NCBI RefSeq assembly: GCF_031178445.1
Contig: NZ_JAPSIY010000014.1
Location: 1 to 50,308 of the forward strand
Direction of reading: 5' to 3'
Length of the DNA: 50,308 nt
Source: Microbacterium sp.
GTDB lineage: Bacteria; Actinomycetota; Actinomycetes; Actinomycetales; Microbacteriaceae
Position 1 is the first letter of the stretch; every line of letters starts with the position of its first letter. The notes under the pieces were generated by a model that was given only the letters and a program-made list of their open reading frames with translations, ran no database searches and had not been told where the DNA came from. The position numbers were made by a program, and so were the translations under genes. This document shows positions 37,734 to 45,753 of the stretch, piece by piece.

Positions 37734-39071
37734 TCAGAGCAGACCCAGGTTGCTCTTGAGCTCGAACGGAGTGACCTGGCCACGGTAGGCCTCCCACTCC
37801 TTGCGCTTGTTGAGCAGCACGTAGTTGAACACCTGCTCGCCGAGCGTCTCGGCGACCAGCTCCGACTCCTCCATGTACTCCAGCGCGTGATCAAGGCTCG
37901 CAGGCAGCGGCGCGTACCCCAGCGCTCGACGCTCGGCGTCACTGAGGGACCAGACGTTGTCCTCCGCCTCGGGCGGCAGCTCGTACTCCTCCTCGATGCC
38001 TTTCAGACCCGCCGCAAGCATCAGCGCGTACGCGAGGTAGGGGTTCGCCGCCGAGTCGAGCGCTCGGTACTCCACCCTCGTGGACTGCCCCTTGTTGGGT
38101 TTATACATGGGTACGCGCACCAGCGCCGAGCGATTGTTGTGACCCCAGGTGACGAAGCTGGGCGCCTCTCCCCCGCTCCACAGCCGCTTGTAGGAGTTCA
38201 CGAACTGGTTGGTGACCGCTGCGATCTCATTGGCGTGACGCAGCAGCCCTGCGATGAAGCGGCGACCGGTCAGCGAGAGCTGGTACTCGGCGCCCGCTTC
38301 GTAGAAGGCGTTGACGTCTCCCTCGAACAGCGACATGTGGGTGTGCATGCCGCTGCCGGGCTCATCGCTGAGCGGCTTGGGCATGAATGTGGCGTACACG
38401 CCCTCCTCGATCGCGACCTCCTTCACGACGGTGCGGAACGTCATGATGTTGTCCGCCGTGCTGAGCGCGTCGGCGTAACGCAGGTCGATCTCGTTCTGAC
38501 CCGGCCCGCCCTCGTGATGGCTGTACTCCACCGAGATCCCGAGGTCCTCCAGCATGCGCACCGAGCTGCGGCGGAAGTCGTGCGCCGTGCCCCCTGGCAC
38601 GTTGTCGAAGTAGCCCGCATTGTCAACGGGCACTGGTCCCTCGGGCCCGAACTGCGACGACTTCAGGAGGTAGAACTCGATCTCGGGGTGCGTGTAGAAC
38701 GTGAACCCGGCATCCGCGGCCTTCGCCAGCGCGCGGCGCAGCACGTGACGCGGGTCGGACACGGCGGGGCGTCCGTCGGGCGTCGTGAGGTCGCAGAACA
38801 TACGAGCCGTGGGGTCGACGTCGCCGCGCCACGGCAGAATCTGGAACGTCGACGGATCGGGCTGCGCGAGAAGGTCGGACTCGAACGTGCGGGTGAGGCC
38901 TTCGATCGCCGAACCGTCGAAGCCGATGCCCTCGGCGAACGCGCCCTCCACCTCGGCGGGGGCGATCGCCACGGACTTCAGGGTGCCGATGACGTCGGTG
39001 AACCACAGTCGCACGAACTTCACGCCGCGCTCCTCGATGGTCCGCAGCACGAAGTCACGCTGCTTGTCCAC
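37734..39071 (-). CDS. glnA2: Glutamine synthetase type I, second copy (GlnA2)
   Basis: This 445-residue GSI paralogue has the shorter alpha-type form. MDKQRDFVLRTIEERGVKFVRLWFTDVIGTLKS opens it. GFDGSAIEGLTRTFESDLL, the metal site HPEIEFYLL, HHEGGPGQNEIDLRYADAL, KPLSDEPGSGMHTHMS and WGHNNRSALVRVP follow. Its counterpart of the adenylylation loop reads EEEYELPPEAEDN: a Tyr is present but its surroundings differ, so control by GlnE is uncertain. GTG 39071 is 5 nt after GAGGAG; the GTG at 39077, overlapping the previous stop, is the alternative. It is in one operon with glnE. Confidence 0.93.
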   Translation of the reverse strand: MDKQRDFVLRTIEERGVKFVRLWFTDVIGTLKSVAIAPAEVEGAFAEGIGFDGSAIEGLTRTFESDLLAQPDPSTFQILPWRGDVDPTARMFCDLTTPDGRPAVSDPRHVLRRALAKAADAGFTFYTHPEIEFYLLKSSQFGPEGPVPVDNAGYFDNVPGGTAHDFRRSSVRMLEDLGISVEYSHHEGGPGQNEIDLRYADALSTADNIMTFRTVVKEVAIEEGVYATFMPKPLSDEPGSGMHTHMSLFEGDVNAFYEAGAEYQLSLTGRRFIAGLLRHANEIAAVTNQFVNSYKRLWSGGEAPSFVTWGHNNRSALVRVPMYKPNKGQSTRVEYRALDSAANPYLAYALMLAAGLKGIEEEYELPPEAEDNVWSLSDAERRALGYAPLPASLDHALEYMEESELVAETLGEQVFNYVLLNKRKEWEAYRGQVTPFELKSNLGLL

Positions 39072-39073
39072 GC

Positions 39074-39292
39074 TCACTCCTCGTTCTCGGCGGGACGGGC
39101 TGAGCCCCAGGCGTCCTCGGCGGCGTCCTCTTCGGCCCACGCCCGCGAGCGCTCACGCAGCGTGGCGGGCGCCTGCGACGCCTCTTCGGCCGTGTCGAAC
39201 GGGCCGACGCGATCGACCGCGGCCGAGAGCATGCCGAACTCGACCTCTCCGGTGCTGAGGTTGTACCAGTACTTCTCGTCGCCGTCGGACAT
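39074..39292 (-). CDS. Small SPOR-like protein
   Basis: This 72-residue acidic protein begins MSDGDEKYWYNLSTGEVEFGM and continues GPFDTAEEASQAPATLRERSRAWAEEDAAEDAW. The pattern WYNLSTG-VE, GPFDT-EEA resembles the short actinobacterial proteins annotated as SPOR-domain, without a membrane anchor. The function is unknown. ATG 39292 has AAGGAGCTGAC upstream, and a minus-strand TAGGAT at 39322-39327 gives a plausible -10. It is the first gene of the glnA2-glnE operon and its stop touches the glnA2 start. Confidence 0.75.
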   Translation of the reverse strand: MSDGDEKYWYNLSTGEVEFGMLSAAVDRVGPFDTAEEASQAPATLRERSRAWAEEDAAEDAWGSARPAENEE

Positions 39293-39360
39293 GTCAGCTC
39301 CTTCGTCGGGGTCCCGTCACGATCCTAATCGTGCGCGCGGACGTCGCTAGGCTAATCCGC

Positions 39361-40104
39361 ATGGCACAGGCAATCGGCGTCGACATCGGCGGAACCGGTA
39401 TCAAGGCAGGAATCGTCAACCTCGCGCACGGAACCCTCGATTCCGACCGCGTGCGAGTCAACACCCCCGTCGGGGCGCGCCCCGCGGACGTGCTCGACAC
39501 GGTGCGGGAGGTCCTCGAGACGCTCGGCGTCGCAGACTCGACGCTGCCGCTGGGCGTCGCCTTCCCCGCGATCGTCAAGCGCGGCAAGACGCTCTCCGCC
39601 GCGAACATCGCGAAGGACTGGGTGGACTTCGAGGCAGAGAAGTTCTTCGAGGACGGCCTCGGCCGCCACATCACCTTCGTCAACGACGCGGATGCGGCAG
39701 GAGTCGCCGAGTCGCGGCATGGCGCTGCACGCGACGCCATCGGACTGACCATCATGACCACTCTCGGCACCGGCATCGGATCGGCGTTCCTCCACGACGG
39801 TGTGCTCGTCCCCAACACCGAACTGGGCCACCTCCACCGCGACGGCGAGTCGATCGAGCGTTGGACGGCGTACTCCGCCATGGAGCGGGAGAACCTCTCC
39901 TGGGAGGCGTGGTCGGCACGCCTGCAGGAGTTCTACAGCCACGTCGAGTTCCTGTTCAGCCCCGACCTGTTCGTCGTCGGCGGCGGTGTCTCGAAGCACC
40001 CGGAGAAGTTCCTGCCGCTGCTCGATCTGAAGACGCCGATCGTCGCCGCCGTGCACCGCAACGCCTCTGGCATCATCGGCGCCGCCTCACTGGCCGCGGA
40101 CTGA
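39361..40104 (+). CDS. ppgK: Polyphosphate glucokinase (ROK family)
   Basis: This 247-residue kinase phosphorylates glucose using polyphosphate or ATP. The phosphate loop is GVDIGGTGIKAGIVN (about 5-19). FVNDADAAGVAE holds the catalytic Asp, TIMTTLGTGIGSAFLHDG the second phosphate motif, and NTELGHLH the sugar-binding Glu-His. The Cys-rich zinc site of many ROK repressors is absent, as in PpgK. ATG 39361 sits 7 nt after TAGGCT (39348-39353) with no Shine-Dalgarno, so the transcript is probably leaderless. It is divergent from the glnA2 operon. Confidence 0.92.
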   Translation: MAQAIGVDIGGTGIKAGIVNLAHGTLDSDRVRVNTPVGARPADVLDTVREVLETLGVADSTLPLGVAFPAIVKRGKTLSAANIAKDWVDFEAEKFFEDGLGRHITFVNDADAAGVAESRHGAARDAIGLTIMTTLGTGIGSAFLHDGVLVPNTELGHLHRDGESIERWTAYSAMERENLSWEAWSARLQEFYSHVEFLFSPDLFVVGGGVSKHPEKFLPLLDLKTPIVAAVHRNASGIIGAASLAAD

Positions 40105-40121
40105 TCCCCACTCCCGTCGAA

Positions 40122-40155
40122 CAGAAGGACCCGGCACCGTGGCCGGGTCCTTCTG
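40122..40155. terminator. Perfect hairpin between ppgK and rnpB
   Basis: A 14-bp perfect stem (CAGAAGGACCCGGC / GCCGGGTCCTTCTG) with loop ACCGTG lies between the ppgK stop and the 3' end of the convergent RNase P RNA. It ends in TTCTGCGTTC on the plus strand and can serve both transcripts. Confidence 0.88.
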
Positions 40156-40162
40156 CGTTCGA

Positions 40163-40531
40163 GGCGAGCGGGCCGGCCTGTACGCCGGGTTCTGTTCCGG
40201 AGCTCGCGCTCCTTCGACGGCCATCTCTCTCGGCGACGCGTTGCCGCGCCGCTCCAGCGACCTACCCGAGGACTCGGCGGGCCGCGTCATCATCCTCTGT
40301 CTGGTCTTGCTCCGGGCGAGGTTTACCTGGCGGATCGTGTCACCACGACCCCCGGTGGTCTCTTACACCACCCTTTCACCCTTACCGGGCCGAGGCCCGG
40401 CGGTCTTCTCTCTGTGGCACTGTCTCGCGGATCACTCCGGGTGGGTGTTACCCACCGCCCTGCCCTGCGGAGCCCGGACGTTCCTCGGTGCGGTCACCCG
40501 CCACGCGGCCGTCCGGCCGACCCGCTCGCCC
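40163..40531 (-). ncRNA. rnpB: RNase P RNA, bacterial class A
   Basis: This is the catalytic RNA that removes 5' leaders from tRNA precursors. Read on the minus strand, the 5' helix GGCGAGCGGGTCGGCC pairs with GGCCGGCCCGCTCGCC at the 3' end (helix P1). The conserved core GAGGAACGTCCGGGCTCC is at 40469-40486, and the 3' core ACAGAACCCGGC at 40184-40195. AGAGGATGATGACGCGG and GGTAAGGGTGAAAGGGTGG lie between. Ends are estimated from P1. TAGAAT at 40536-40541 ends a few nt before the 5' end and is the likely -10 element. It starts only 14 bp after the polymerase gene. Confidence 0.93.
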
Positions 40532-40544
40532 TTCGATTCTACGG

Positions 40545-42260
40545 TCACTTGCCCGCATCCTGCCCGATACGCAGGTCGAGGGGCACATCCACTGCGAATC
40601 CGGGAAACAGCCGACGGGTGGCGGCGTCCGCGGCTGTTCGGATCGCATCCGCTGCGGCGTCGGCCTGGCCGGCAGGGCAGTGGACGATCACCTCGTCATG
40701 CAGGAAGAACGCCAGATGGGCATGTCCACCGAACACCGGCCCGGATGCGGAGGCGGTCGACGTTGCGGCCGGGAGCGCCATCAGCCGATGCCTGATCTCG
40801 GCCAACCACAGCAGCGCCCACTCCGCCGCAGTCCCCTGCACCACGAAGTTGCGTGTGAAGCGGCCGCGATCGCGCGCCCGGCTGCGCGCGCGTGACTCCT
40901 CTGCGCCGGCGGCATCGGGTCCGCTGGCCTCGGACTGGGACCTGCGCCAGTTCTCGTCCGGGCGCGGCGAACTGCGACCGAGGAGGGTACTGACCACCCC
41001 GCCCTGTTCGCCTGTGCGCGCCGCAGCATCGACCAGCCCCATGGCTCGGGGGAAGACGGCGCGCAACCGCGGCACCAAACGTCCGCTCTCCCCCGTCGTC
41101 GCACCGTACATCGCCCCAAGGACGGTGTACTTCGCCTCCTCGCGCGTGGCGACCGCACCCGAGCGCACGATGCCCTCGTAGAGGTCGGCACCGCGCGCGG
41201 CGTCTGCCATGGCCGTGTCCTTCGACATCGCGGCGAGCACCCGGGGCTCGAGTTGTGCGACATCGGCCGCCACCAGGGTCCAGCCGGGATCGGCGCGCAC
41301 GGCCCGGCGCAGCTGGCGCGGGATCTGAAGGGCGCCGCCTCCTGATGAAGCCCAGCGCCCGGTGACCACACCGCCGGTGAGATACACCGGCCGGAACCGG
41401 TCGTCCTGCACCCATTCGTCGAGCCACGTCCAGCCGTTCGCCGCGAACAGTCTCGCGAGTTTCTTGTACTGCAACAGCGGCTCGATCACCGGATGCTCGA
41501 CGCGGGCGAGCTCCCACCTTGAGGTCGACTCCACGAAGATCCCGGCCCTGTGCAGTGCCCTCAACAGCCTCGGCGGGCTGTCGGGATTGACGCTCTCGTC
41601 CCCCAGCAGCTCGGCGATCTGCGCAGTGAGCACCGCCATCTTCGCCGGCCGCGCACCGCGCATGGGCCTTGCGCCCAGCTGTTCGTTCAGGATCCCGAGA
41701 TGCACGTCGCTGCTCCACGGCAGACCGGCCGCAGTCATCTCCTCGGCGACGAGCGCCCCGGTCGATTCCGCGGCGCACAGCAGCGCCAGGCGCGAGTCAC
41801 GCGCGCGCCCGAGCGCATCGGTCTGGCGCATCCATTCGGCGTGCACCTCAGCGAAGCGGTCGCCGTGCGCGCCCGGCTCGACGTCGAACAGTCCCGGCTG
41901 TGCACGCTCCTCTTCGACCGGATCCTGTCGTATCCAGAGCGCCGACGGCGGCAGAGCGGGGTGCAGTGCATCCGTGTCGCGGAGGATCGCATGGCACAGG
42001 ATCAGGTCGTGCGCCCGACGCAGGCGCACGCCTGCGGCCAGGAGCGGCGGGTAGAAGCTGCGCAACGAGCGCACGATCCAGCGCGGCGTCCTCGCGTGTT
42101 CGATCGAACGGATCCGATCGGGGAGCCCTCGGTCAGAGACCCGTTCGACGAGGACTCCCCCGCCGGCGGGGTCGATGTCGCCGAGCATCCAGCCATCGCC
42201 CCCATCGGCGCGCGCGACGATCACGGAGCCTGGCGCGGCCGGCGAGCCTCCGTGGATCAC
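40545..42260 (-). CDS. PolA-like family A DNA polymerase with a degenerate exonuclease-like N-domain
   Basis: This 571-residue actinobacterial protein is of the type often named bifunctional 3'-5' exonuclease/DNA polymerase. The polymerase part has motif A LVAADVAQLEPRVLA, motif B REEAKYTVLGAMYGAT and motif C FFLHDEVIVHCP, so the catalytic Asp, Lys and Asp-Glu are present. The N-terminal part (about 1-190) lacks the clear DxE-YxxxD exonuclease residues, and no 5'-3' FEN domain is present. It is much shorter than Pol I (about 880 residues). A repair role is likely. The GTG at 42260 is 23 bp after the zinc-ribbon gene and no better in-frame start is seen. Confidence 0.85.
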   Translation of the reverse strand: MIHGGSPAAPGSVIVARADGGDGWMLGDIDPAGGGVLVERVSDRGLPDRIRSIEHARTPRWIVRSLRSFYPPLLAAGVRLRRAHDLILCHAILRDTDALHPALPPSALWIRQDPVEEERAQPGLFDVEPGAHGDRFAEVHAEWMRQTDALGRARDSRLALLCAAESTGALVAEEMTAAGLPWSSDVHLGILNEQLGARPMRGARPAKMAVLTAQIAELLGDESVNPDSPPRLLRALHRAGIFVESTSRWELARVEHPVIEPLLQYKKLARLFAANGWTWLDEWVQDDRFRPVYLTGGVVTGRWASSGGGALQIPRQLRRAVRADPGWTLVAADVAQLEPRVLAAMSKDTAMADAARGADLYEGIVRSGAVATREEAKYTVLGAMYGATTGESGRLVPRLRAVFPRAMGLVDAAARTGEQGGVVSTLLGRSSPRPDENWRRSQSEASGPDAAGAEESRARSRARDRGRFTRNFVVQGTAAEWALLWLAEIRHRLMALPAATSTASASGPVFGGHAHLAFFLHDEVIVHCPAGQADAAADAIRTAADAATRRLFPGFAVDVPLDLRIGQDAGK

Positions 42261-42282
42261 GGACGCGAATGCCGGATGCGGT

Positions 42283-43014
42283 TCACAATCCCGACTCGTC
42301 GGTGCGCACCAGGATCGCGCCGCACTCCGGGCAGGAGACCACGTCGTCGGGCGCCGCGCGACGGATCTGGGTGAGGTCGGTGCCGGAGAGCACCATGCGG
42401 CATCCCTCGCACACTCCGCGTCGCAGCAGACCCACTCCGATGCCGCGGGAAGCACGACGCTCGTACTCGGCGAGCAGATCGGCGGCGATGCCGGAGGCCA
42501 GCGCTGCGCGGTCGCGGGTCAGCTGCTCACCCTCGGCCGCGGCGGCTGCCATCGCGGCTTTCGCGTCGGCCGTCAGCTTCGCGCCCTCGGCGTTGGTCTG
42601 GTCGATCAACGCCTGCTGCGCGTTCACCGCCGACTCTGCTTCCTCCACGCGTCCCATCACCTCGAGTTCCGAGTCCTCGAGGGCGCTGAGCCGGCGGCCG
42701 AGGCTCGCGATCTCGTTCTCCAGTGCCTGAGCCTGCTTCGAGTCGGTGGCTGCAGCCAGCCGCTCGGCGTCGCGGTCGCGGCGCTGCTCGGCCAGCTTCA
42801 CGTCGGATTCCAGCCGACTCAGCTCGGTCCGCGCATCTTCGAGTGTGCCGGCGAGCGCGGTCAGCTCGCGCAGCTGAACCTGCCTGACTCCCGCCAATTC
42901 GTTGATCCTCGCCCCCTGCTCCGGCTGAGTGCGAGCGCGCTCAGCCTGCTGGATGCGACGGTCGAGGTCGGCGATGTCGAGCAGTGCGCGCTGGTTCTCG
43001 GGAGTGGATCTCAC
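42283..43014 (-). CDS. Coiled-coil protein with C-terminal C4 zinc ribbon
   Basis: This 243-residue protein resembles the CT398/zf-RING_7 family. Residues about 1-175 form a long heptad-rich coiled coil (LDIADLDRRIQQAERA, ENEIASLGRRLSALEDSELEVMGRV). Near the C-terminus, CEGCRMVLSG and VVSCPECGAILVR provide a four-Cys zinc ribbon. Relatives occur in nearly all actinobacteria, often beside RNase H or polymerase genes; the role is unproven. The GTG at 43014 lies 7 nt after TAAAGT (43022-43027), a possible leaderless start. The polymerase gene follows closely. Confidence 0.82.
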   Translation of the reverse strand: MRSTPENQRALLDIADLDRRIQQAERARTQPEQGARINELAGVRQVQLRELTALAGTLEDARTELSRLESDVKLAEQRRDRDAERLAAATDSKQAQALENEIASLGRRLSALEDSELEVMGRVEEAESAVNAQQALIDQTNAEGAKLTADAKAAMAAAAAEGEQLTRDRAALASGIAADLLAEYERRASRGIGVGLLRRGVCEGCRMVLSGTDLTQIRRAAPDDVVSCPECGAILVRTDESGL

Positions 43015-43024
43015 GTTTCCGACT

Positions 43025-43438
43025 TTATCGGGTCGATGGCCGCACGTCGCCGTCGACGTAGAGCCAGACGCGCTCCTCTCGCACGAACCGGCTCCGCTCC
43101 CGCAGCGCACCCCGCCCCTGGCCGTCGCGGTAGAACGCCTCGAACTCGACGACGCCTTCCGCGTCGAAGGGACCTCCGGCCTCGTGCCCGAGGATGTCCA
43201 GTCGCAGCCATCGCGTGCCGGCGTCGAGGCCGAGGTCGCCGGGCCGGGTCGAGGGGTGCCAGGTGCGGATCAGATGGGCGGCGTCGCCGATCGCGAAGGC
43301 GCTGAAGCGAGAGCGCATCAGTCGCACGGCGGTCGGGGCGATCCCCGACGCGATGACCGGCCCGCAGCAGGAGGCGTACACGTCTCCGCTCGTGCAAGGG
43401 CAGCGGTCGGTGTCGGCGGGCGTGGCGGACGACGTCAT
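43025..43438 (-). CDS. YchJ-like (UPF0225) protein with SEC-C motif
   Basis: This 137-residue protein opens with the metal-binding SEC-C motif CPCTSGDVYASCCGPVI. The YchJ domain follows: RLMRSRFSAFAIGDAAHLIRTWHPSTRP, WLRLDILGH and VEFEAFYRDGQGRGALRERSRFVREERVWLYVDG. The function is unknown, with an NTF2-like fold by family knowledge. ATG 43438 gives the usual start; the frame opens further upstream without family sequence. It is divergent from the aldo/keto reductase and 10 bp upstream of the zinc-ribbon gene. Confidence 0.85.
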   Translation of the reverse strand: MTSSATPADTDRCPCTSGDVYASCCGPVIASGIAPTAVRLMRSRFSAFAIGDAAHLIRTWHPSTRPGDLGLDAGTRWLRLDILGHEAGGPFDAEGVVEFEAFYRDGQGRGALRERSRFVREERVWLYVDGDVRPSTR

Positions 43439-43519
43439 GCATCCATGGTGGCAGGCCGTCACCCGAACCCGCCCGTAGGCTGAACGCACGACTCAGGACG
43501 CTCGCACGAAGGAGAACCG

Positions 43520-44359
43520 ATGACCGCCATCCACGAGTTCACCGCACACAACGGCTTCCGGCTTCCCGCCGTCGGCCTGGGCACCTACGGCCTGCGCGGA
43601 GAGGAGGGCGCGGATGCGGTCGCCTCCGGCATCACCGCCGGGTACCGCCTGATCGACACCGCGTTCAACTACGAGAACGAGGGGATCGTGGGCGCGGGCG
43701 TCGCTGCATCGGCTGCGGCCCGCGACGAGCTGATCGTGACGACCAAGCTGCCCGGTAGGCATCACGCGGCGCACAAGGCCCGCACCAGCATCGAGGAGAG
43801 CCGGAGCCGCCTCGGACTCGATGCGACCGATCTGCACCTGATCCACTGGCCGAACCCGAGTGTAGACCTCTACGCCGAGGCATGGCGGGCGCTGGTCGAC
43901 GCGCAGCAGCGCGGCACAGTGCGTCAGATCGGCGTATCGAACTTCCTCGAGACGCACCTCGACCGCATCGAATCCGAGACCGGAGTACGCCCGGTGGCGA
44001 ACCAGATCGAGGTGCACCCGTACTTCCCGCAGGAGGAGGCGCTGGCGTTGCACGCCCAGCGCGGCATCCTCACCGTCGCCTGGAGCCCGCTGGGGCGCGC
44101 GAAGGAGCTGCTGCAGGAGCCCGTGATCGTCGAGGTCGCCGCAGCGCACGACATCACGCCGGCTCAGGCCGTGATCGCCTGGCACGTCGCTCGCGGCACT
44201 GTCGCGATCCCCAAGGCGGCGACGGCCGACCACCAGAGGTCGAACCTCGCCGCAGCATCCGTCGTGCTCGATCCCGCCGAGGTGGCGGCGATCACGGCCC
44301 TGGGACGTGCGGACGGTCGCCTGTTCGACGGGGACCCCGCGACTCACGAGGAGATGTGA
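43520..44359 (+). CDS. Aldo/keto reductase
   Basis: This 279-residue NADPH-dependent reductase of the AKR5-like group reduces aldehydes and ketones; related enzymes reduce 2,5-diketo-gluconate. The catalytic tetrad is visible: Asp and Tyr in RLIDTAFNYENE (about 39-50), Lys in IVTTKLPG (about 76) and His in LIHWPNPS (about 110). Cofactor motifs are VSNFLETHLDRI and AIPKAATADHQRSNL. ATG 43520 follows GAAGGAG at good spacing, and TAGGCT at 43476-43481 is a likely -10 element giving a leader of about 30 nt. Confidence 0.93.
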   Translation: MTAIHEFTAHNGFRLPAVGLGTYGLRGEEGADAVASGITAGYRLIDTAFNYENEGIVGAGVAASAAARDELIVTTKLPGRHHAAHKARTSIEESRSRLGLDATDLHLIHWPNPSVDLYAEAWRALVDAQQRGTVRQIGVSNFLETHLDRIESETGVRPVANQIEVHPYFPQEEALALHAQRGILTVAWSPLGRAKELLQEPVIVEVAAAHDITPAQAVIAWHVARGTVAIPKAATADHQRSNLAAASVVLDPAEVAAITALGRADGRLFDGDPATHEEM

Positions 44360-44428
44360 GCTGCGTCACCCCCGTCAGTGCGCCGACGGCGACACCAGGC
44401 CGAAGCCGCCGCTCGTATACTGACCGGG

Positions 44429-45592
44429 ATGCCCGAGCACAGCGAATCCACTCCCTCCGACGCGCCCACCACCAGGGCTGAGGCACGCCGCAGCGCCGAA
44501 GCGTCGCGCGCCTCCGCATCCACCCCCAGCGCGCCGGCTTCGCGGCGTGGTGCCGACATCAGCCGAGCGCTGGAGCGTCATGACCGGCGCATCGGGTGGA
44601 TGGATCTGCTGCGCGGACTGTCGATCCTGCTTGTGATCCTGCACCACAGCACGCAGATCGTTGCCTACCGCATCGACGAGGTGCCGGCCTTCTTCGAGTT
44701 CCTCAGCGCCTTCTTCGCGCCCTTCCGCATGCCGATGCTGATGTTCCTGTCCGGGCTGCTGGTCGCGGGATCGCTGAAGGCTCCGACAGGACCCTACATC
44801 TGGGGCAAGGTACGGCGGATCCTGTGGCCGATCGTCGTCTGGACCCTGGTGTACGCGGTCTCGGAGCGAATCGTGGGGCAGGGCGACTACATGCCGTGGG
44901 AGCTCGGCTTCTGGAACACCTACCTGTGGTTCATGCAGTTCATCTTCGCGTACTACGTCATCGCCCTTCTCATCCGCTGGGTGCCGGTCTGGGCGATGGT
45001 GGCGGTGCCGTTCGTCGCGATGTTCTTCATCCCGGGGGATCTCGAACTGCTGCAGCGGTTCTTCTACCTCATGCCGTTCTTCTTCCTCGGTGCCTTCATC
45101 GAGAAGCACTGGGATCAGTACGCCCGCCTGCTCCATGTCGGACTCGCTTGGGCGCTGCTCGTGATCCCGGTGGCGATCGCGGTGTACTCGGGACTCGACG
45201 ACCGCTGGGCGCGGGACGCCGGCGCAGACGGCGGCGGCGGTCTCTGGTACGACCCGGTGTGGGCCGCCCCGGCGATGCTCGGGATCCTCATCCTGGTGCG
45301 GCTCACAGCTTCGGCACCGGACGTCCGCTGGCTCGCACCCGTTCGTTTCGTGGGCCGGTACTCGCTGATCTACTACGTGTCGCACTATCCTGTGTTCGCC
45401 GCGCTGGGCTGGCTCGCGATGAAGGCCGGCATCTCGGACCCCGGCATCGGGCTCTTGGTGATCTTCACCGTCACGGTCGCGGTCTCGACGGGCTTCGCGC
45501 TGCTCGGCCGGCGGATGCCGGTGAGCCTGCTCTTCGAACTGCCCAAGCGCATCAGGACTGCCAGGAAGACGGCCCCTGCCCACAGTCGCTAG
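44429..45592 (+). CDS. Acyltransferase family 3 membrane protein
   Basis: This 387-residue integral membrane protein has about ten helices. The family motif IGWMDLLRGLSILLVILHHS (about 53-72) includes the catalytic His pair region. FRMPMLMFLSGLLVAGSL and a C-terminal YSLIYYVSHYPVF follow. Such proteins O-acylate sugars, lipids or peptidoglycan. The first 50 residues are a charged, disordered cytosolic tail. ATG 44429 lies 7 nt after TATACT (44416-44421), the best -10 match in the window, with no Shine-Dalgarno. It stands alone between the reductase and a tRNA gene. Confidence 0.85.
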   Translation: MPEHSESTPSDAPTTRAEARRSAEASRASASTPSAPASRRGADISRALERHDRRIGWMDLLRGLSILLVILHHSTQIVAYRIDEVPAFFEFLSAFFAPFRMPMLMFLSGLLVAGSLKAPTGPYIWGKVRRILWPIVVWTLVYAVSERIVGQGDYMPWELGFWNTYLWFMQFIFAYYVIALLIRWVPVWAMVAVPFVAMFFIPGDLELLQRFFYLMPFFFLGAFIEKHWDQYARLLHVGLAWALLVIPVAIAVYSGLDDRWARDAGADGGGGLWYDPVWAAPAMLGILILVRLTASAPDVRWLAPVRFVGRYSLIYYVSHYPVFAALGWLAMKAGISDPGIGLLVIFTVTVAVSTGFALLGRRMPVSLLFELPKRIRTARKTAPAHSR

Positions 45593-45603
45593 AGTGGTGG
45601 TAC

Positions 45604-45677
45604 GCGCCTATAGCTCAGTCGGCTAGAGCGCCACGCTTACACCGTGGATGTCGGGAGTTCGAGTCTCTCTGGGCGCA
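45604..45677 (+). tRNA. tRNA-Val(UAC)
   Basis: A full cloverleaf can be folded. The acceptor GCGCCTA pairs with TGGGCGC, and the D-arm is GCTC/GAGC. The anticodon arm is CCACG-CTTACAC-CGTGG with anticodon TAC (45638-45640). The T-arm GGGAG-TTCGAGT-CTCTC has one G-T pair. The discriminator is A45677, followed by CC then G, so the CCA end is not encoded. UAC reads GUA, a rare valine codon in such GC-rich genomes. Confidence 0.96.
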
Positions 45678-45753
45678 CCGTCCCGCCCTCTCGTCCGCAT
45701 CCCGCCCGAGCGAACGCTGCGGCCCTCGCCGCCTGGTCTGAGATCATGACCGG

